Shown here in pieces: positions 1-11,698 of a stretch of DNA of 64,000 nt. The first letter of the stretch is position 1. The number at the start of each line of letters is the position of its first letter. This DNA is from Panorpa germanica (taxonomy: Eukaryota; Arthropoda; Insecta; Mecoptera; Panorpidae). Under the pieces are notes generated by a model. That model was not told the DNA's origin. It searched no databases and worked only from the letters and a program-made list of their open reading frames with translations. The stretch spans positions 6,076,001 through 6,140,000 of the forward strand of contig OY783216.1 in NCBI GenBank assembly GCA_963678705.1. The letters are read 5' to 3'. Made by a program: the position numbers and the translations under genes.

Positions 1-128
1 ATATTTAACCTGTTGTATAGTATCGCCATCTATATTTCGCGAGAAAAAATGGCCAAGTATCGTTTCACCTTAAGTGCTAATAACTTATGAAAGTTGATGC
101 ACTCAAATAAATATTTAAAAAAAAAGAA
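1..128 (+). repeat. Dispersed repeat family A, copy 1 (cut by window edge)
   Basis: The first ~75 bases recur almost unchanged at 13431..13505, and the following ~55 bases (AAGTGCTAATAACTT through GCACTCAAATAAATATT) recur at 20555..20610. The two halves therefore belong to one family that survives elsewhere as separate pieces. It ends in an A-rich run with AATAAA-like motifs, as a retroposon 3' end would. No coding potential is seen. The family is not identified. Confidence 0.6.
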
Positions 129-2264
129 TTAATTCGATAGTTAGTGTTTGACAAGCGCTGAATTAATTATAATCAAAGCTCACACACACATTCACGATTG
201 AATTAATATATTCATTGGTATTATATATAATTAAATACTTTCTGATAAATTCGTTGTGTATAATTGGATGTTATCAATATGAAGCTACCGTTGTACGATG
301 CATGTTCTTTGTTAGCTGATTGGGGGGGTAGACCTAGAAGGCCAGGGTTTAAAACTAATATAGCCCTATACAACGAGATCCGACGCTTCGTACGATCTCT
401 ACAGCTGCATTAAGTGACCAGCAGCGCTACCAACATCCCATGGATCACAGATTCAATGTAGAAACCCAACAAAACTTCAATAGCCCAATTTAATTGAATT
501 TATGTTACCACTACATACAAAAACGACACACACACATACAAACAAAATACACATTTACACGCGAGAGCCAATTAACTGGCATTTATTTCATATATTTATC
601 ATTAAATTTATTTGTTCGCTTGTTTATCGATGCTCGTTTCGTTTTATATCAGTTATATATATATATTAATTAATGCGTAATCTGTTAATGAGGGTTTTAA
701 TTGAAATTATTTGAATTCATGTAATTGATTGAATGTTGTTATAATTTTAAATCGATTTAGTTCATTAATTTTGAAAATGTCTGCTGTAAAAGGACGTTTA
801 AATTGAAATTAATTATTAGTTTATCTATTCAGTAGTTAGAAGTCTTTATTAAAGGTATCTACTAATAGATAGAGTAAATATTGACCCTGCAAAAATGCTT
901 AATGTCCTGGAAATTGTAGCTAATCGATTATTGTATTTCGAAACACAAAACTTTTAATGTTATATTAAGATATTTTAAGTCTTATTCTCACTCACTGTTT
1001 TGATATTTAATTTACTGTTTTTATTTAATATTGTAATCTAGATTTCATTTCGTTTGTAATATAAATTTTGACAGTTCGACAAAATTGTATGTGAAATAAT
1101 TAAAATTGCTATTTTTAATAACAACTAGTAATAGAAATTGTTATCACTTCTATATTTTTCAAAAACTGACATTAAAATTCTTTTAAAAGTAAATCCTAAT
1201 GCATTTTGACAGTTTGTCACATTTTGGAGGTTATAATATAATACAGTTTTTCTTAATTTAATATTTTTAATTTAAAACATTGGACCTTGTAAGGTTCTAA
1301 AAAAACTAAGAAAACTTATTGCCATATGTTAAACAATTTAAATTAAATACAAAATTTAATTAAAACAGTGAGTGAGAATGATACTTAATATTTTCATTTT
1401 TGATTTTATTAAATTTAGAATATTATTTTATATATGTGTACGTTTTTTTGCAGTATAAACGTCGTGTGAATGGTTCTATATAAAATGTATACGCCACTGT
1501 TTATTCGATAAAATGTATACTGCAAAAAAACGTGCAGTATAATGGCGTCGCTAACATGAATATCAAACTTTTGTCGATTTTAGGCCACTCCAAAACTCCT
1601 CTATGGTAAATGAAATGGCTTAAACGGTCTAAAATTAAACAATTAGTCGTGTCATACAATGCCGGATTAAAGAGAGTGCGCTGCTTAAATTATTTGTGCA
1701 AACACTGACAATCACTAAATGAAGACCACCTCGATTTAAAAGGATTTAATAAAAAAGGGTCTAAAACCTGCAAGATAAACAACGAATAAATTAAATTAAA
1801 GTGGTTTTGATAATGATATAAATAGCCGCGCAGACCTGTTGGGCCTCATGGGCCGATGGGCCCGGTCCAGCTCCATCGAACACCGTGGATTTAATGAATC
1901 TGTTGCGGTGACTGTACCTGCATTTAAATCGGTGCATCGGGTTGTTGATAGTCACTTTAATTACTACTAGAGTTTCGGTATAGTCCATTAAACAATTAAC
2001 AAATATAATCTATACAACACATATTTATTTTTTAAATATTGGCGCCGTATCGGGTAGTAGAATCCGTACTATTAACTACTGCTTATGTATCTATTGTTTA
2101 TTGTTAGTTTAACGAGATTATGTACGCAGTTAGAAACATGACGTGGTAGGAGGTCAGAGAGAACCTATCATAGTGTAAAGATGTGATACACAAGTGTGTG
2201 AATATATTTTTATTCTATTTTAAAAAGTGTTTCATTTAAGAAGATAAAAAAGATAAAAAAGAAG
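129..2264. other. AT-rich non-coding stretch
   Basis: No supported gene. Around 312..358 a possible decayed tRNA-derived box A (TAGCTGATTGGG) and a poor box B occur about 32 bases apart, which is too weak to call. At 1826..1990 the base composition is more balanced and frames stay open on both strands (plus frame ending at the TAG near 1970; minus 1791..1988). An AG|CCGC at 1825 and a GCG|GTGACT at 1907 could bound an exon, but there is no good pyrimidine tract and no recognisable peptide. Confidence 0.4.
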
Positions 2265-2905
2265 ATATTTTCGATAATGTTTTTGGACGACACAGTTAAT
2301 ATATATTTATTTCTATAATTACTACATAATAAAATGACATTTGAAGAATGCTTTGTGAAATTTTCATAATTAAATATCAATAAATGACGCATTGACAGCG
2401 AATCTCCGCTGACGTCACAAAAAAATAACTCATAACTCATCACTGGATTATCTGACATCGAAAAATCAAAATGATTTCATTAGTTGATAAGTTTCTGCAG
2501 GTAACCCTGTCGAGTTTTTATTGATTTTTCAATTTTTTACAGCACTTAGAAATCAAAATACTGATTTTTCATGAAAAAAATCAAAATACGGTAAAATTAA
2601 AAAATACTCGACAGCGTTACCTCGGCATTTATGTAAAGAAGGAGTGTGCAAAATTGCAAAAGAATCGGTCCAGCAGATTTTGAGCTAGAGGGAGCACCGA
2701 TTCTGAAAAACTACTTGTGAGACAAACGCATTTAAAAGTTTCGAAGTAACACGAAAGCAGATCAGTGAGGTGAAGATTTAAAACTCTATATCTCCGACAG
2801 TTTTACTCCAATCGACTTCAAATTTTCACACAATAAACTTAATATGTTGTACAATAATATAAATAAATTAAAAGTAAATGAAAAAAAAAATTTGAAACTT
2901 TACGC
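2265..2905 (+). repeat. Dispersed repeat family B, copy 1
   Basis: About 640 bases recur at 49591..50240 in the same orientation, roughly 80-85% alike by eye, from TATTTTCGATAATG through CTTAATATGTTGTACA. Shared landmarks are GACGTCAC, the CTGTCGAG/CTCGACAG pair around 2508/2610 and CTATATCTCCGACAGTTTT. On the minus strand both copies keep an open frame with a matching ~60-residue peptide (FFCDVSGDSLSM...), which could be a decayed protein or chance. The class is unknown. Confidence 0.7.
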
Positions 2906-5199
2906 ACTCCAACCATCAACCATGATTGTGAACGTGATTGAACATTTTATTCCATTAAATCTAATTTACGAACACTGACCAATTGTGATTAATTAGATCA
3001 CCGCTAATCATCTAACCCCGTAATAAATGACACCTCCCATTATGTGCGTAACTCGACACTTAACAATCATCAATCAAACCGGCTAATGAAGTTAAGAAAC
3101 ACTTTAACTGGATTCAGTTATCTGCCGGTTAATTAGCATAATTAGGCAGCGTAGTTTGATATAGTGGCCAGCGGCTTTGTAAATCGGACCAGTGTCGATA
3201 TCTCGGTGATGCCGAGTCGGCATCGACACCACGGCTCCGTGTGGACCACCGCAGTGGTCACTAGCGGTGACTGCTGAAGATAATTGTATCTAATGACTTT
3301 GATACTTGGCCATTCTGCTCCATAAATGATTACCTGCATTGATGAACAATTTGCATTCAAATCTAAATGATTCTAGAATACATTTTATGTTAAGAGTTGT
3401 TTTGTTTGTTAATTAGTTGGCCGAGCATAGTAATTACGTAGATGGGTGAAAAACCTTTTAAGAAACAATAAATATAAACATTTAGATTCGATTTAGATAA
3501 TTGGGTTTCTCTAATTAAAAGTATATTTCAAAATATGGACAAGTATTTAAGAACTACTTCGTTTTTGAAACGGTTTTTTGTTTGTTTAATGCGAATTAAA
3601 GTTAATAATCATTTTTTTTATAGGTATTTATTTATTTGCCTTGACTTTTATTCGTCATAGCCACCATCAAACATTTTTAATACATCTTTTATAATTTATA
3701 ATTCAATTTTACAAATTTCTAAATATTTCAATAATTCACTAATTAATTTTGAATCACTTAATAAAAATTTAGTATTAACAGGAATAGTTTTAATCACATC
3801 TGATATTTCACTATTGAATTTTGATCTTTCTAAACTATAATTTATACTTTATCAACTATTATTATTCAATTTTTTGGTTAAATTTTATACAAAAATCGAT
3901 CCCTTTTTATGATGTCTCTAGATGATAACAGAAATCATTTAAAATCTCACAAAATTGTAATTAGTGTATGAATCACTTATTAAATACTCGTATCTTATTA
4001 TTTTTCAAGTTTAGAACCAAAATACATTTAATTAAATCATTTTAATTACCGTGTTGACTAACAGAACATTCTAACGTACAACATAAATTTAATCCCAGTC
4101 AACTTTACTACTTTGCTGGTCTTTATTCATTTATCTTCACTCTGCTATTTTGTAATTACAATATGTGCTACTCGTAACATTTCTATGTTTACATGTATGT
4201 GTGTGTGAATTAACCTTTCACCTAATCTGCTCTAAGCTGAGAGCGTTCCAACGCCGTGTCGCCTTTAACTCAACCTGGACCCTGCCGCTTTGCCCAGCCA
4301 GGATATTATTTTATTGCATAATCACCGCAAATTCTTGGCAAGGAATATTATTGTTACCAAAAATGAATTGATGTGGATAAATTACATGCACCAATTAACA
4401 CTTATTCAAATGATGATCACATTTAACGTTATCCAGAGGTGGACTAAAACTTATTTGCGATCAGTGGCATCTCCTCAGGCAATAATCGAATTATTGATAT
4501 GGATAAACTCATAAAATATTCTTATATTTTTCGAGTCATGATGGTATGTACACTGGGACTGTTAAGTTTTTCCAGTTTTCTAAGCTTTCAAAAAATCTGA
4601 AAAAATTCTGAATTACTTCTTGAAGTGTCTACTACACGGTCCAGAAGTTGCCAAAGTCTATGGTTTAAAACCGTTGTTAATAAAAATTTACAAATAGTGA
4701 AAAACGCGGAAAAACGGAATATTGTTAAAAAATTCATAACTTTAGAACAAACAAACATTAAGAAAAACGGTTTTAGACTTTTTTATCTTAGATTATAAGC
4801 TTTCGAAAGAATGTAGTGTCTTTAACGTGGGCTCCAAAAAGTTGAATTATTTGTGCACCTGAAAGTGGGGAATATTTTACGGATTCAGGCATCGTGATTA
4901 TTATAAGGTTTTATTGTTGAAAATACAAAAGTTATGAAATAATAATTAATATTAGTTAATAATAATTAGTGTCAAAAAGAGAATTTACGATGCGCAACTG
5001 TTGAATTGTCACCCATCTTCAAAAACTTATTGTAGTAAAAAGATGAACTAATAAAAAAAATCTATATATATATATAATCTAAGACAGAATATATTAAATT
5101 ACATAAAACATTTATTTTAACCATGAAAAAACTTTAAAACAACGAGAAAAGTAAACTAACATTGGAAAATACTAACGTCGTTTGTACACTGACTTTTAG
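2906..5199. other. AT-rich non-coding stretch with a structured patch
   Basis: Mostly AT-rich unique-looking DNA without supported genes. A GC-richer patch at 3165..3270 holds nested inverted repeats: GTGTCGAT (3192..3199) with ATCGACAC (3222..3229), enclosing CTCGG/CCGAG. The 4500-5050 part has long A/T runs of the kind seen in decayed mobile-element DNA. Small open frames near 4165..4514 have no recognisable content. Confidence 0.4.
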
Positions 5200-5296
5200 G
5201 GAACAGAGGCAAGTTTTACTGGCTCGTCTTTGCCAGATCCGGACGCTGCTGGAACCTTAAGTCCCTACCACTACCTAGACTTTTTAGGGGGCATAG
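5200..5296 (+). CDS. Candidate host exon (unidentified)
   Basis: A TACTAAC branch-like motif (5169..5175) and CTGACTTTTAG precede position 5200, and AG|GTGAAG follows at 5296/5297, so the 97-bp interval is flanked by plausible plus-strand splice sites. In frame 1 it reads GTEASFTGSSLPDPDAAGTL then SPYHYLDFLGGI, and the interval is richer in G+C than its surroundings. A second frame (starting NRGKFYWLVFARSG) is also open, so coding is not proven. I do not recognise the peptide. The interval ends in phase 1. A further AG acceptor at 5820..5821, followed by a short open frame starting in a compatible phase, could be a next exon, but phase agreement alone has a one-in-three chance. Treat this as a lead, not a gene. 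Confidence 0.2.
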
Positions 5297-6304
5297 GTGA
5301 AGCGCGCTCTGTACTCATGAGACAGAAATAGAAGATATGAAAACACTCCCCGATTTGGTTACAGAGCAACTCATTTTTTACAGGTGTTCAGTTTGCAACA
5401 AAGTATCATATTATCTCATCGAGTCAACAATTATTTCGACCTATTAACTCATCTACTGATTTAGTATCCCGCTTGCACTTACTCGTACATACATTTAATG
5501 ACCACGTCACTCATGCGTCATGACGCAATCACTCATTTCACAACCATTCTCTTCAATGTTGCATTATATGTGCCTTGTACCTTGTAGCATACCTTCTCCA
5601 CAACACACTGCAGTTGTCTTTATCTCTCGCTCGCCTTTATGATGCACGATATGTAAACGCTAGAACAGATTGGCATACCATCAACTATTTGCAATTATGT
5701 TCAATGGCTCTTGCCCAAACAGTTTGCCCGAGTTAAATAGTTGCACTGCATACTACGTAGTACGTATCTACAACTAGCCCTCTAGACAATTCCATCAACA
5801 TTAGCTAGTTAACGCTTGCAGGCGGAATGTTGTTACTTGATAGAAGCATCAAACGGCAAGATGCATCTGTGTCAGCTGTAGCTACGGGCGTGGAATGGGG
5901 GAAGTGGAGAGCGAGGGTGTTGATATCAGTTCTTGAATTTAAATGGCAAACATTAAAAGACATTGTTGCTGTTTATGGTTATATTTAATATGTTTGACCC
6001 CATTTTGTATTAACCTAACAATTTAGTTATTAATTTTATTGGTGTTTTGATATAAATCGGTTTAGAATTGTCATGTGCTTTTAGATTAAGGAGGTTTGGT
6101 TTATATTTATTATTATTTTATGACGATTATAACAACTTAGGTCATTTATTGTAATTTATCTTGAGGTCTCTTCTTCATACTAAAAAAATAACTAAAAAAT
6201 TATCAACGATACTTGCAGTTTAGTATTTAAACAAAGCATTTTCGTACTTGAACTGGGTTTGATCCCAACCAGATTCTGGCTTTTTTTCTAGTTATTTATT
6301 ACAG
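5297..6304. other. Non-coding stretch
   Basis: No supported gene. Contains the 12-bp palindrome TACTACGTAGTA (5751..5762) and, after the AG at 5820..5821, a 53-codon open frame (ATG near 5826) of unknown meaning. A GGGTTTGATCCC motif near 6249 resembles a tRNA box B but has no partner box A. Confidence 0.35.
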
Positions 6305-6557
6305 GTCAGTAAACAATTTGGTGAAGTGTCCTGTTTTGTGACGTTTCTGTCACCGTTGCGTTTCAATTATAGTTCGCATCAACTTTATCTTCATTTGTAT
6401 TCCGACAGGTGGAGTTGTTTCGCTATTTGTAGCCGATAAAATAGACATTTCATATGAACGACTGTAAGAAACTGAACTGTAAATGAACTCTTTCATAACA
6501 AAGACATCATACGCATCTTCAATATGATGGCAAAGTGACTCCAAAATGTTTACTGAG
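6305..6557 (+). mobile_element. CCCAGT-type MITE, copy 1
   Basis: About 253 bp matching 11103..11357 and 18491..18752. Ends are CAGTAAACA at the left and TGTTTACTG at the right, so the terminal inverted repeat is preserved but the outer bases have decayed. Non-autonomous, with no transposase. Superfamily not assigned, because no convincing target duplication is visible at this copy. Confidence 0.75.
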
Positions 6558-7851
6558 AGTATTAATGATGCTGTGTTTTGTTCGTTCAGTTTGATATCGT
6601 GGGCAGGTTACTAGTAGATGATGGACTGTTATTTGCGTCTGACAGTTGCTGCACTGCGGAGCTGTTGTTTTACTGATTAAGTGTTGATGCGTCAATCTCG
6701 TATATCCTGTTCTTAGTCTGAAGATGGTTTTGTCAAATTGTCTTTTGCTCTGTTTCGAGTATTAAATCAGATACAGGGTTATAAAAACTGCATACGTGGT
6801 ATAGTCTTTGATTCGATCAATATATTGTATTAATTCTTAACCAACGACAAAAACAAACACACAAACAAAAAACAAGTTTTTGCAGGTTGCTAACCAATAA
6901 CTATAATAATTATGACATAAATATTAAAATATGTCGCTAACATTGTATTTAACATTATATGTAATTTACACGGTAATCGAAATTGAAAAGTACCGCGAAG
7001 CACGCATTTGTGGCGCCACGTAGAGTCGGACGATGCCGGTGTCTGTGCCAACTAATTACATTCGGTGAAACTCGTTTGACATAAACAAATATTAATACGG
7101 GATAACCAAAAAAATAACTGACAATTCCAATTACATTTTAGCAAGGACATTCTACGAAAATAAACACGTTTAATGTTTAGCGTAGGTAGAAAAATTTGCA
7201 ATAAATTCTATGAAATCGTCAAAACACAAACTGTTGCATGTCTTCCATTGCAGATTTGCTAAATATGACGCTTTTCTATTTTATTATGGTAGTTAGTTTT
7301 ATTTATGATCAAAGTTCATAAGAATATTGAGCTAAGCGCACAGTAAAGACAAGACAGTTTGCAGATCGTCTCCGACTTCCATTCCAACTCCGACCTAATT
7401 AAATACTGAGTTATTAAAATTCAAATCAGTTATTCAGTGAGATTCTGTTACAGATCTTAGAATTTACTTTGTCCAGTATAAATTTATCCCAGGTTCCATT
7501 ATAGAGTTCCAGTAAATAAATTTAGAGATGAATTTCCTACAGATTCCATTCTATGCAATGTATATTTATCTTTAGCTCGGGAACTTTACACTTTTACCTT
7601 ACATCAGGAGCGGGACTTTTAATTTTTGGATACGTTTTAAAGTTATCCAATACGGCCGACATCCGCTTACGCCGTTATCTTGAAAAAATGGCAGCCAAAA
7701 ACGGTTTGTTGGCAATATCTCGTTACTAGTGCGTCCTATTACAAAAATGGTTAATATACAACTTATAGAGGACTCAATTATCTACAAGTTTTGTTCAATT
7801 GTTTTCAATAACAGCCCTAACTTTAAAACAAATTCAAGAATTAGAACTATC
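6558..7851. other. AT-rich non-coding stretch
   Basis: No supported gene. Short similar phrases (AGTATAAATTT with nearby TTCCA) recur around 7470..7520 and 7938..7960. A GC-balanced patch at 7010..7075 has no open frame of note. Confidence 0.35.
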
Positions 7852-7871
7852 GCCTTTCATTTTAGGTAAGT
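7852..7871 (+). promoter_or_regulatory. Candidate recursive splice (ratchet) site
   Basis: The sequence CCTTTCATTTTAG is followed directly by GTAAGT, so a 3' splice site is juxtaposed to a strong 5' splice site at 7865/7866. This is the arrangement of ratchet points that subdivide long insect introns. A CCCTAAC branch-like motif lies about 45 bases upstream. The strand agrees with the second such site at 38343/38344. No RNA evidence is available here. Confidence 0.4.
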
Positions 7872-8929
7872 GGCTCTGTTTTGCTCTAGGAACTGGGCTC
7901 CTTAGACTCTATTCAATTTAGTGTAAATCTACTATAGTCCAGTATAAATTTGTTTAAGATTGATTTAGGGTTCTCCCGTTAAAGAGTGCCACAATTGTCA
8001 ATTTATATCATGGGATACTACATATTAATTTTGGCGGTGAACAATATCTTCACTTCTATAAATGTAAGGAACGCAAATGTCATTCTCTTTAAATAATCAC
8101 AATATTGAAGATATTAGCAGCTAAAATAATTATTTGGGAAACCAGGATAATGAAAGAGGATCTCTATAAAATATTAAAGAACATTGCCAGCAATTTATGC
8201 TTCTACTTCCAGAGAAGAATACTTCTGTGACTTAACTTGCAATCAATTTTTTGCAGTACTGTTAGCACTCTTCTAACTTCTACAATCTTCCAAGCCACAA
8301 TAATATTTACAGCTATTTAATTATCATATTGTAATTTATTTACATATCATCCAGAATTTATCTATTAATTTGTGAACAAGAAACTAGATTATAAAACTAT
8401 TTTTAGTAATTGGAAATGGAGCGATTTTCTCCTATATAAAAGGAAGTCATTTTCCTTAAATTTCATCTTTAAATTCAGAATGAAACTTCAGTCTGAATCA
8501 CCCTGTTCTTCATATATACTTCAGTACATCACTTGGACGTTCTACTGCAATAATCTTCATCACATATTTCAAATGTATCAATTATAACGATGACATGGCA
8601 TGCAGCCACATTGCTCTGTCATAATTTCTCTTTACATATATCCATCTCTATCTCACCTTAGAATATCAAATCTTCTCTTTCAAACGCTTTTCATAAACCC
8701 GACTCGTTAATTTACTCTGGCAATTGGCAATTGCAGAAGTACTTGCTACTATCAGGGTCTCAGTGCACTAAATATAGCACGCGTCGCGTCGCGCCGCGCA
8801 AAACTGAATCGACATTACACATTATACCATGGGCTTACAACCTTGTTAGTACTGGATCAGTTGAGATAAATAAGTCAGTTAAGCGAAATATTTCATTGAT
8901 TGTTTAGGTAGAATTAGCTATCAATTAGT
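7872..8929. other. Non-coding stretch with a CpG-dense spot
   Basis: No supported gene. At 8779..8799 there are eight CpG dinucleotides in 21 bases (ACGCGTCGCG...), conspicuous in AT-rich surroundings. The frame at 8372..8587 has no recognisable content. Confidence 0.35.
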
Positions 8930-9658
8930 AAGGAGCAGAAAGGGTTGAGAGAAGCAGAAAGGAAGGAAGAGACAACAAGAATGAATGAATTGGTAAAAGA
9001 AAATAATGTACAAGGTGCTATGAGGAGGGTGATACCAGAATATATAGAAGGAAAAGAGACAAGAAATGTAAGGAGAATTAAAGATTCAGAATGGGAAATG
9101 AAGATAAAGGCAGTAGGTATTGGGAAAATAAAGAGGAAAGGGTATGCAGAATGTGCAAGAAAGAAATAGAAACGTTAGAGCACATTCAAAAGACAAGCGA
9201 TTGCAAAATAAAGAGTTAAAAGAAGATAGAGGAGTTAATGACAGGATGGCGGAAGTACAGAGAAGAAGAAAAGAAGTAGAGGAAAAGAAAGTAAGGTTGT
9301 CAGGTAATTAGCACTCAGAAGAAATAAATAAGTTAAGAGATAGGTGGCAGAGCAGATATGGAGAATGTTTGTTTTGGTGAAAATAAGATTGAAGAGCTGC
9401 TGAAAAGAGCAAGAGAAGGAAGAAGAATTGAAAGAGGAAATGGAGTGATGGAATTTAAAACGGTTAAGTAGAGGACAGAGAAAGTGATACGACGAGAAGA
9501 AGGAAGAGACTTAATTACAATCTGGAATAGTTTTAAGTTAATTTATTTTAAGTAATTAATGATTTAATGAAAGAGGAATATAAAGCATAAAAATATGCAT
9601 TAAAGATAAATATAGATGTGGTACACTTATGTTAGGAATAAATATAATATCATTTATT

Positions 9659-9663
<5 letters not shown>
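8930..9663 (+). pseudogene. 3' end of a decayed non-LTR retrotransposon (R1/jockey-like)
   Basis: A purine-rich plus-strand stretch preserves the C-terminal part of a LINE ORF2. From about 9091 the frame reads RMGNEDKGSRYWENKEERVC, and it continues into a Cys-His knuckle: codons for Cys at 9145 and 9154, His at 9181 and Cys at 9202 (CX2CX8HX6C) with the ETLEHI signature typical of this family's C-terminal zinc knuckle. Upstream, 8945..9090 reads on in a different frame (RMNELVKENNVQGAMRRVIP), so at least one frameshift has occurred, and stops follow the knuckle. The reverse transcriptase itself is absent, consistent with 5' truncation. An AT microsatellite follows the 3' end. The element is dead, and clade assignment is tentative. 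Confidence 0.75.

Positions 9664-9706
<43 letters not shown>
9664..9706. repeat. (AT)n microsatellite
   Basis: About 21 AT units without interruption, placed directly after the LINE 3' region. Simple-repeat tails are common at non-LTR retrotransposon ends, so it may have grown from the element's tail. Confidence 0.95.
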
Positions 9707-9707
<1 letters not shown>

Positions 9708-10858
9708 CTAAGATCTCTGTATCATCAGCGTGACTACTAACTACTAGATACAGTTGGGGTAGTAGTACACCAGCTTAGATCAACTCTCCAATACTGCTAA
9801 CACTTACATAATTAAATTGATGCAACTGAGGCAGTTAATAACATTCTCGTGGACGTATAGTTAACAACCACTGCACTACACATTATACTCGAGTTTTATG
9901 AGCACAGATCTCGACTTAATAAACATTACGATGGCTATTTGCAGTATCCAGTTGTCTCTAAGTGTGAGTAAACACACAGTCATTTATTTGACTGTGTGCG
10001 TTGTTAATTGAGATCACCATTGCAACTTTGTTACAAAAAATAATATTAAAAATCATGTACTAAATTATTTTATGACAGATATGACGATTATATTTAAAAA
10101 TAAGTTTTATTTAATCGTTACATTTTGTGTGCATGAACAGTGTTTTAATAATTATCAACTTGTGTCTGGACTTTAATTTAATAAGCACCGTTCAATTTTC
10201 ATTAAACTTAACAAACCTTCTAACGCAAAGAGCATGCATCACGATTAAGTATCTAGGAATGTTCCTTCCAAGAAACCATATCATATATTTTTTATTCTGA
10301 GAAGTTAATATCACGAGCTTAACAAAAGCTTTTTAAGTCACCCTATTTCAAATTAACAAAAGTTTTATTTTAAATCTCTTTTTTCCGTTTCAACCATTTA
10401 CCTGATCGGCTCATGCCATCACATTTAAAACAACCCCTGAATAGACCCCAGTCATTCTCAAGCTCGTTATTTCACAAAGAACAGATTTAATGAGTCCTCT
10501 AGAACAGAACAGTCTCACTCTCCCTACTACATCTTGCGATCATCGAGTCTCGCGCCGTTTATAATCATCAGTCATCACCATTAAAATCATCATCATCATC
10601 AGCTATCCTTATTGCTACGATTTCGTTACACCGTTAAACGATAATAACGTTAAACTCGTAGCAATATGAGTTCTTTGTTCAAATAAAAAAGTAGGGTAAC
10701 AAAGACGGTTCTAACTGATTCTAAACTTTAAAGTTTGAAAAGAAGTAGATTTCTTTGCAGGTAAAATACTGTTTATTTTTTAATTTCTGTATTTTATATT
10801 TTTAACTATACAACTGGGGGTAAATATGTTTAGCTTCTTGATTTATTTCTTAGATATA
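9707..10858. other. Non-coding stretch with a hairpin
   Basis: No gene seen. A perfect inverted repeat of 11 bp (10610..10620 with 10656..10666, core ATTGCTACGA/TCGTAGCAAT) encloses a 35-base loop in which CGTTAAAC occurs twice. A TTTCTTTGCAG|GTAAAA sequence near 10760 resembles a weak ratchet site but has a poor donor. A short ATC microsatellite sits near 10587. Confidence 0.5.
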
Positions 10859-11067
10859 GTTCAAATTACGAGAGTTCGGCGGCGACTCACACTTAAAACA
10901 AGTTGTGGGGTATAAACTGCTGATATAACTAAAAAGCACTGACTCACTTATTTTTCTATAATGTATATAGAACGAATAAGATAAAATTCATTATCGTATT
11001 ATAGATTTATACCGCTCTTATAACCTCTTTTAAGTATAAGTCGCCGCCAAACTCTCGTAATTTGGAC
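10859..11067 (+). mobile_element. Tc1/mariner-like MITE, copy 1
   Basis: 209 bp bounded by TA on both sides (10857..10858 and 11068..11069). It has imperfect terminal inverted repeats of about 40 bp, left GTTCAAATTACGAGAGTTCG and right the complement of GTCCAAATTACGAGAGTTTG. Copies at 14342..14549 and 48255..48466 share length, ends and TA flanks. No coding capacity. The TA duplication points to Tc1/mariner mobilisation. Confidence 0.88.
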
Positions 11068-11102
11068 TATATATAATGTGAATCACAGCAGTGTGCAGTT
11101 AT

Positions 11103-11357
11103 CCCAGAAAACAATTTGATGAAGTGTCTTATTTTGTGACGTCACTGTTACACTTCAATTACATTTCGCATCAACTTTATCTTCATTTGTATTTCGACAG
11201 GTGGAGTTGTTTGACATTTGTAGCCGATAAAATAGACATTTCATATGAACGACTGTGAGAAACTGAACTGTATACTGAACTGATACTTTTATGACAAAAA
11301 AATTACACGCATCTTCAATCCTTATGATGTCAAAGTGAATCCAAAATGTTTAATGGG
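11103..11357 (+). mobile_element. CCCAGT-type MITE, copy 2
   Basis: About 255 bp with ends CCCAGAAAACA and TGTTTAATGGG, matching 6305..6557 and 18491..18752. It lies only 35 bp from the preceding TA-flanked MITE. Internal landmarks ATTTCGACAGGTGGAGT and ATTTCATATGAACGACTGTG are shared by all copies. An AT dinucleotide flanks both ends, too short to be firm evidence of a target duplication. Confidence 0.8.
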
Positions 11358-11698
11358 ATGGAACCCCTTTCTATCTAATTTCGAGTTTGAGTTTCATTCT
11401 TTTATACTTTCATATTAGCGGCAAATTATGCCTTTTGGTCAAGCAAATTTCTGTCACGTTTTCCACCACCCCCATTCACTCCACCTTCTTGTGACGTCAC
11501 ATATTAACAACAAAATATATTTTTAAATTCTATTTTCTATTTTGGTCTTTGAGTGTTTTTTTTAGGTTTAGATTAGATGTAACATCTAGTTAGACCGAAA
11601 AATTGCAGAAACATTACAATAAAATAATAATAAAGAAAGCTGACCCTAATCTTGATTACCAATGCTTTAGGAAATATTAATAAACCATTATATATATA
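11358..11698. other. Non-coding stretch
   Basis: No gene seen. A TGACGTCACA motif at about 11490 is shared with dispersed repeats in this window. Confidence 0.3.

Noticed and set aside
2485..2515. Ratchet-like TTTCTGCAG|GTAACC
   Set aside because: Lies in dispersed repeat B, weak donor, and the AG|GT is lost in the sister copy at 49.8 kb.
6240..6290. tRNA or SINE head suggested by GGGTTTGATCCC
   Set aside because: No box A at the proper distance upstream and no cloverleaf pairing.
9664..9706. CRISPR-like or regulatory array
   Set aside because: Plain AT dinucleotide repeat.
10742..10766. Ratchet-like TTTCTTTGCAG|GTAAAA
   Set aside because: Donor lacks G at +5; kept only as a remark.
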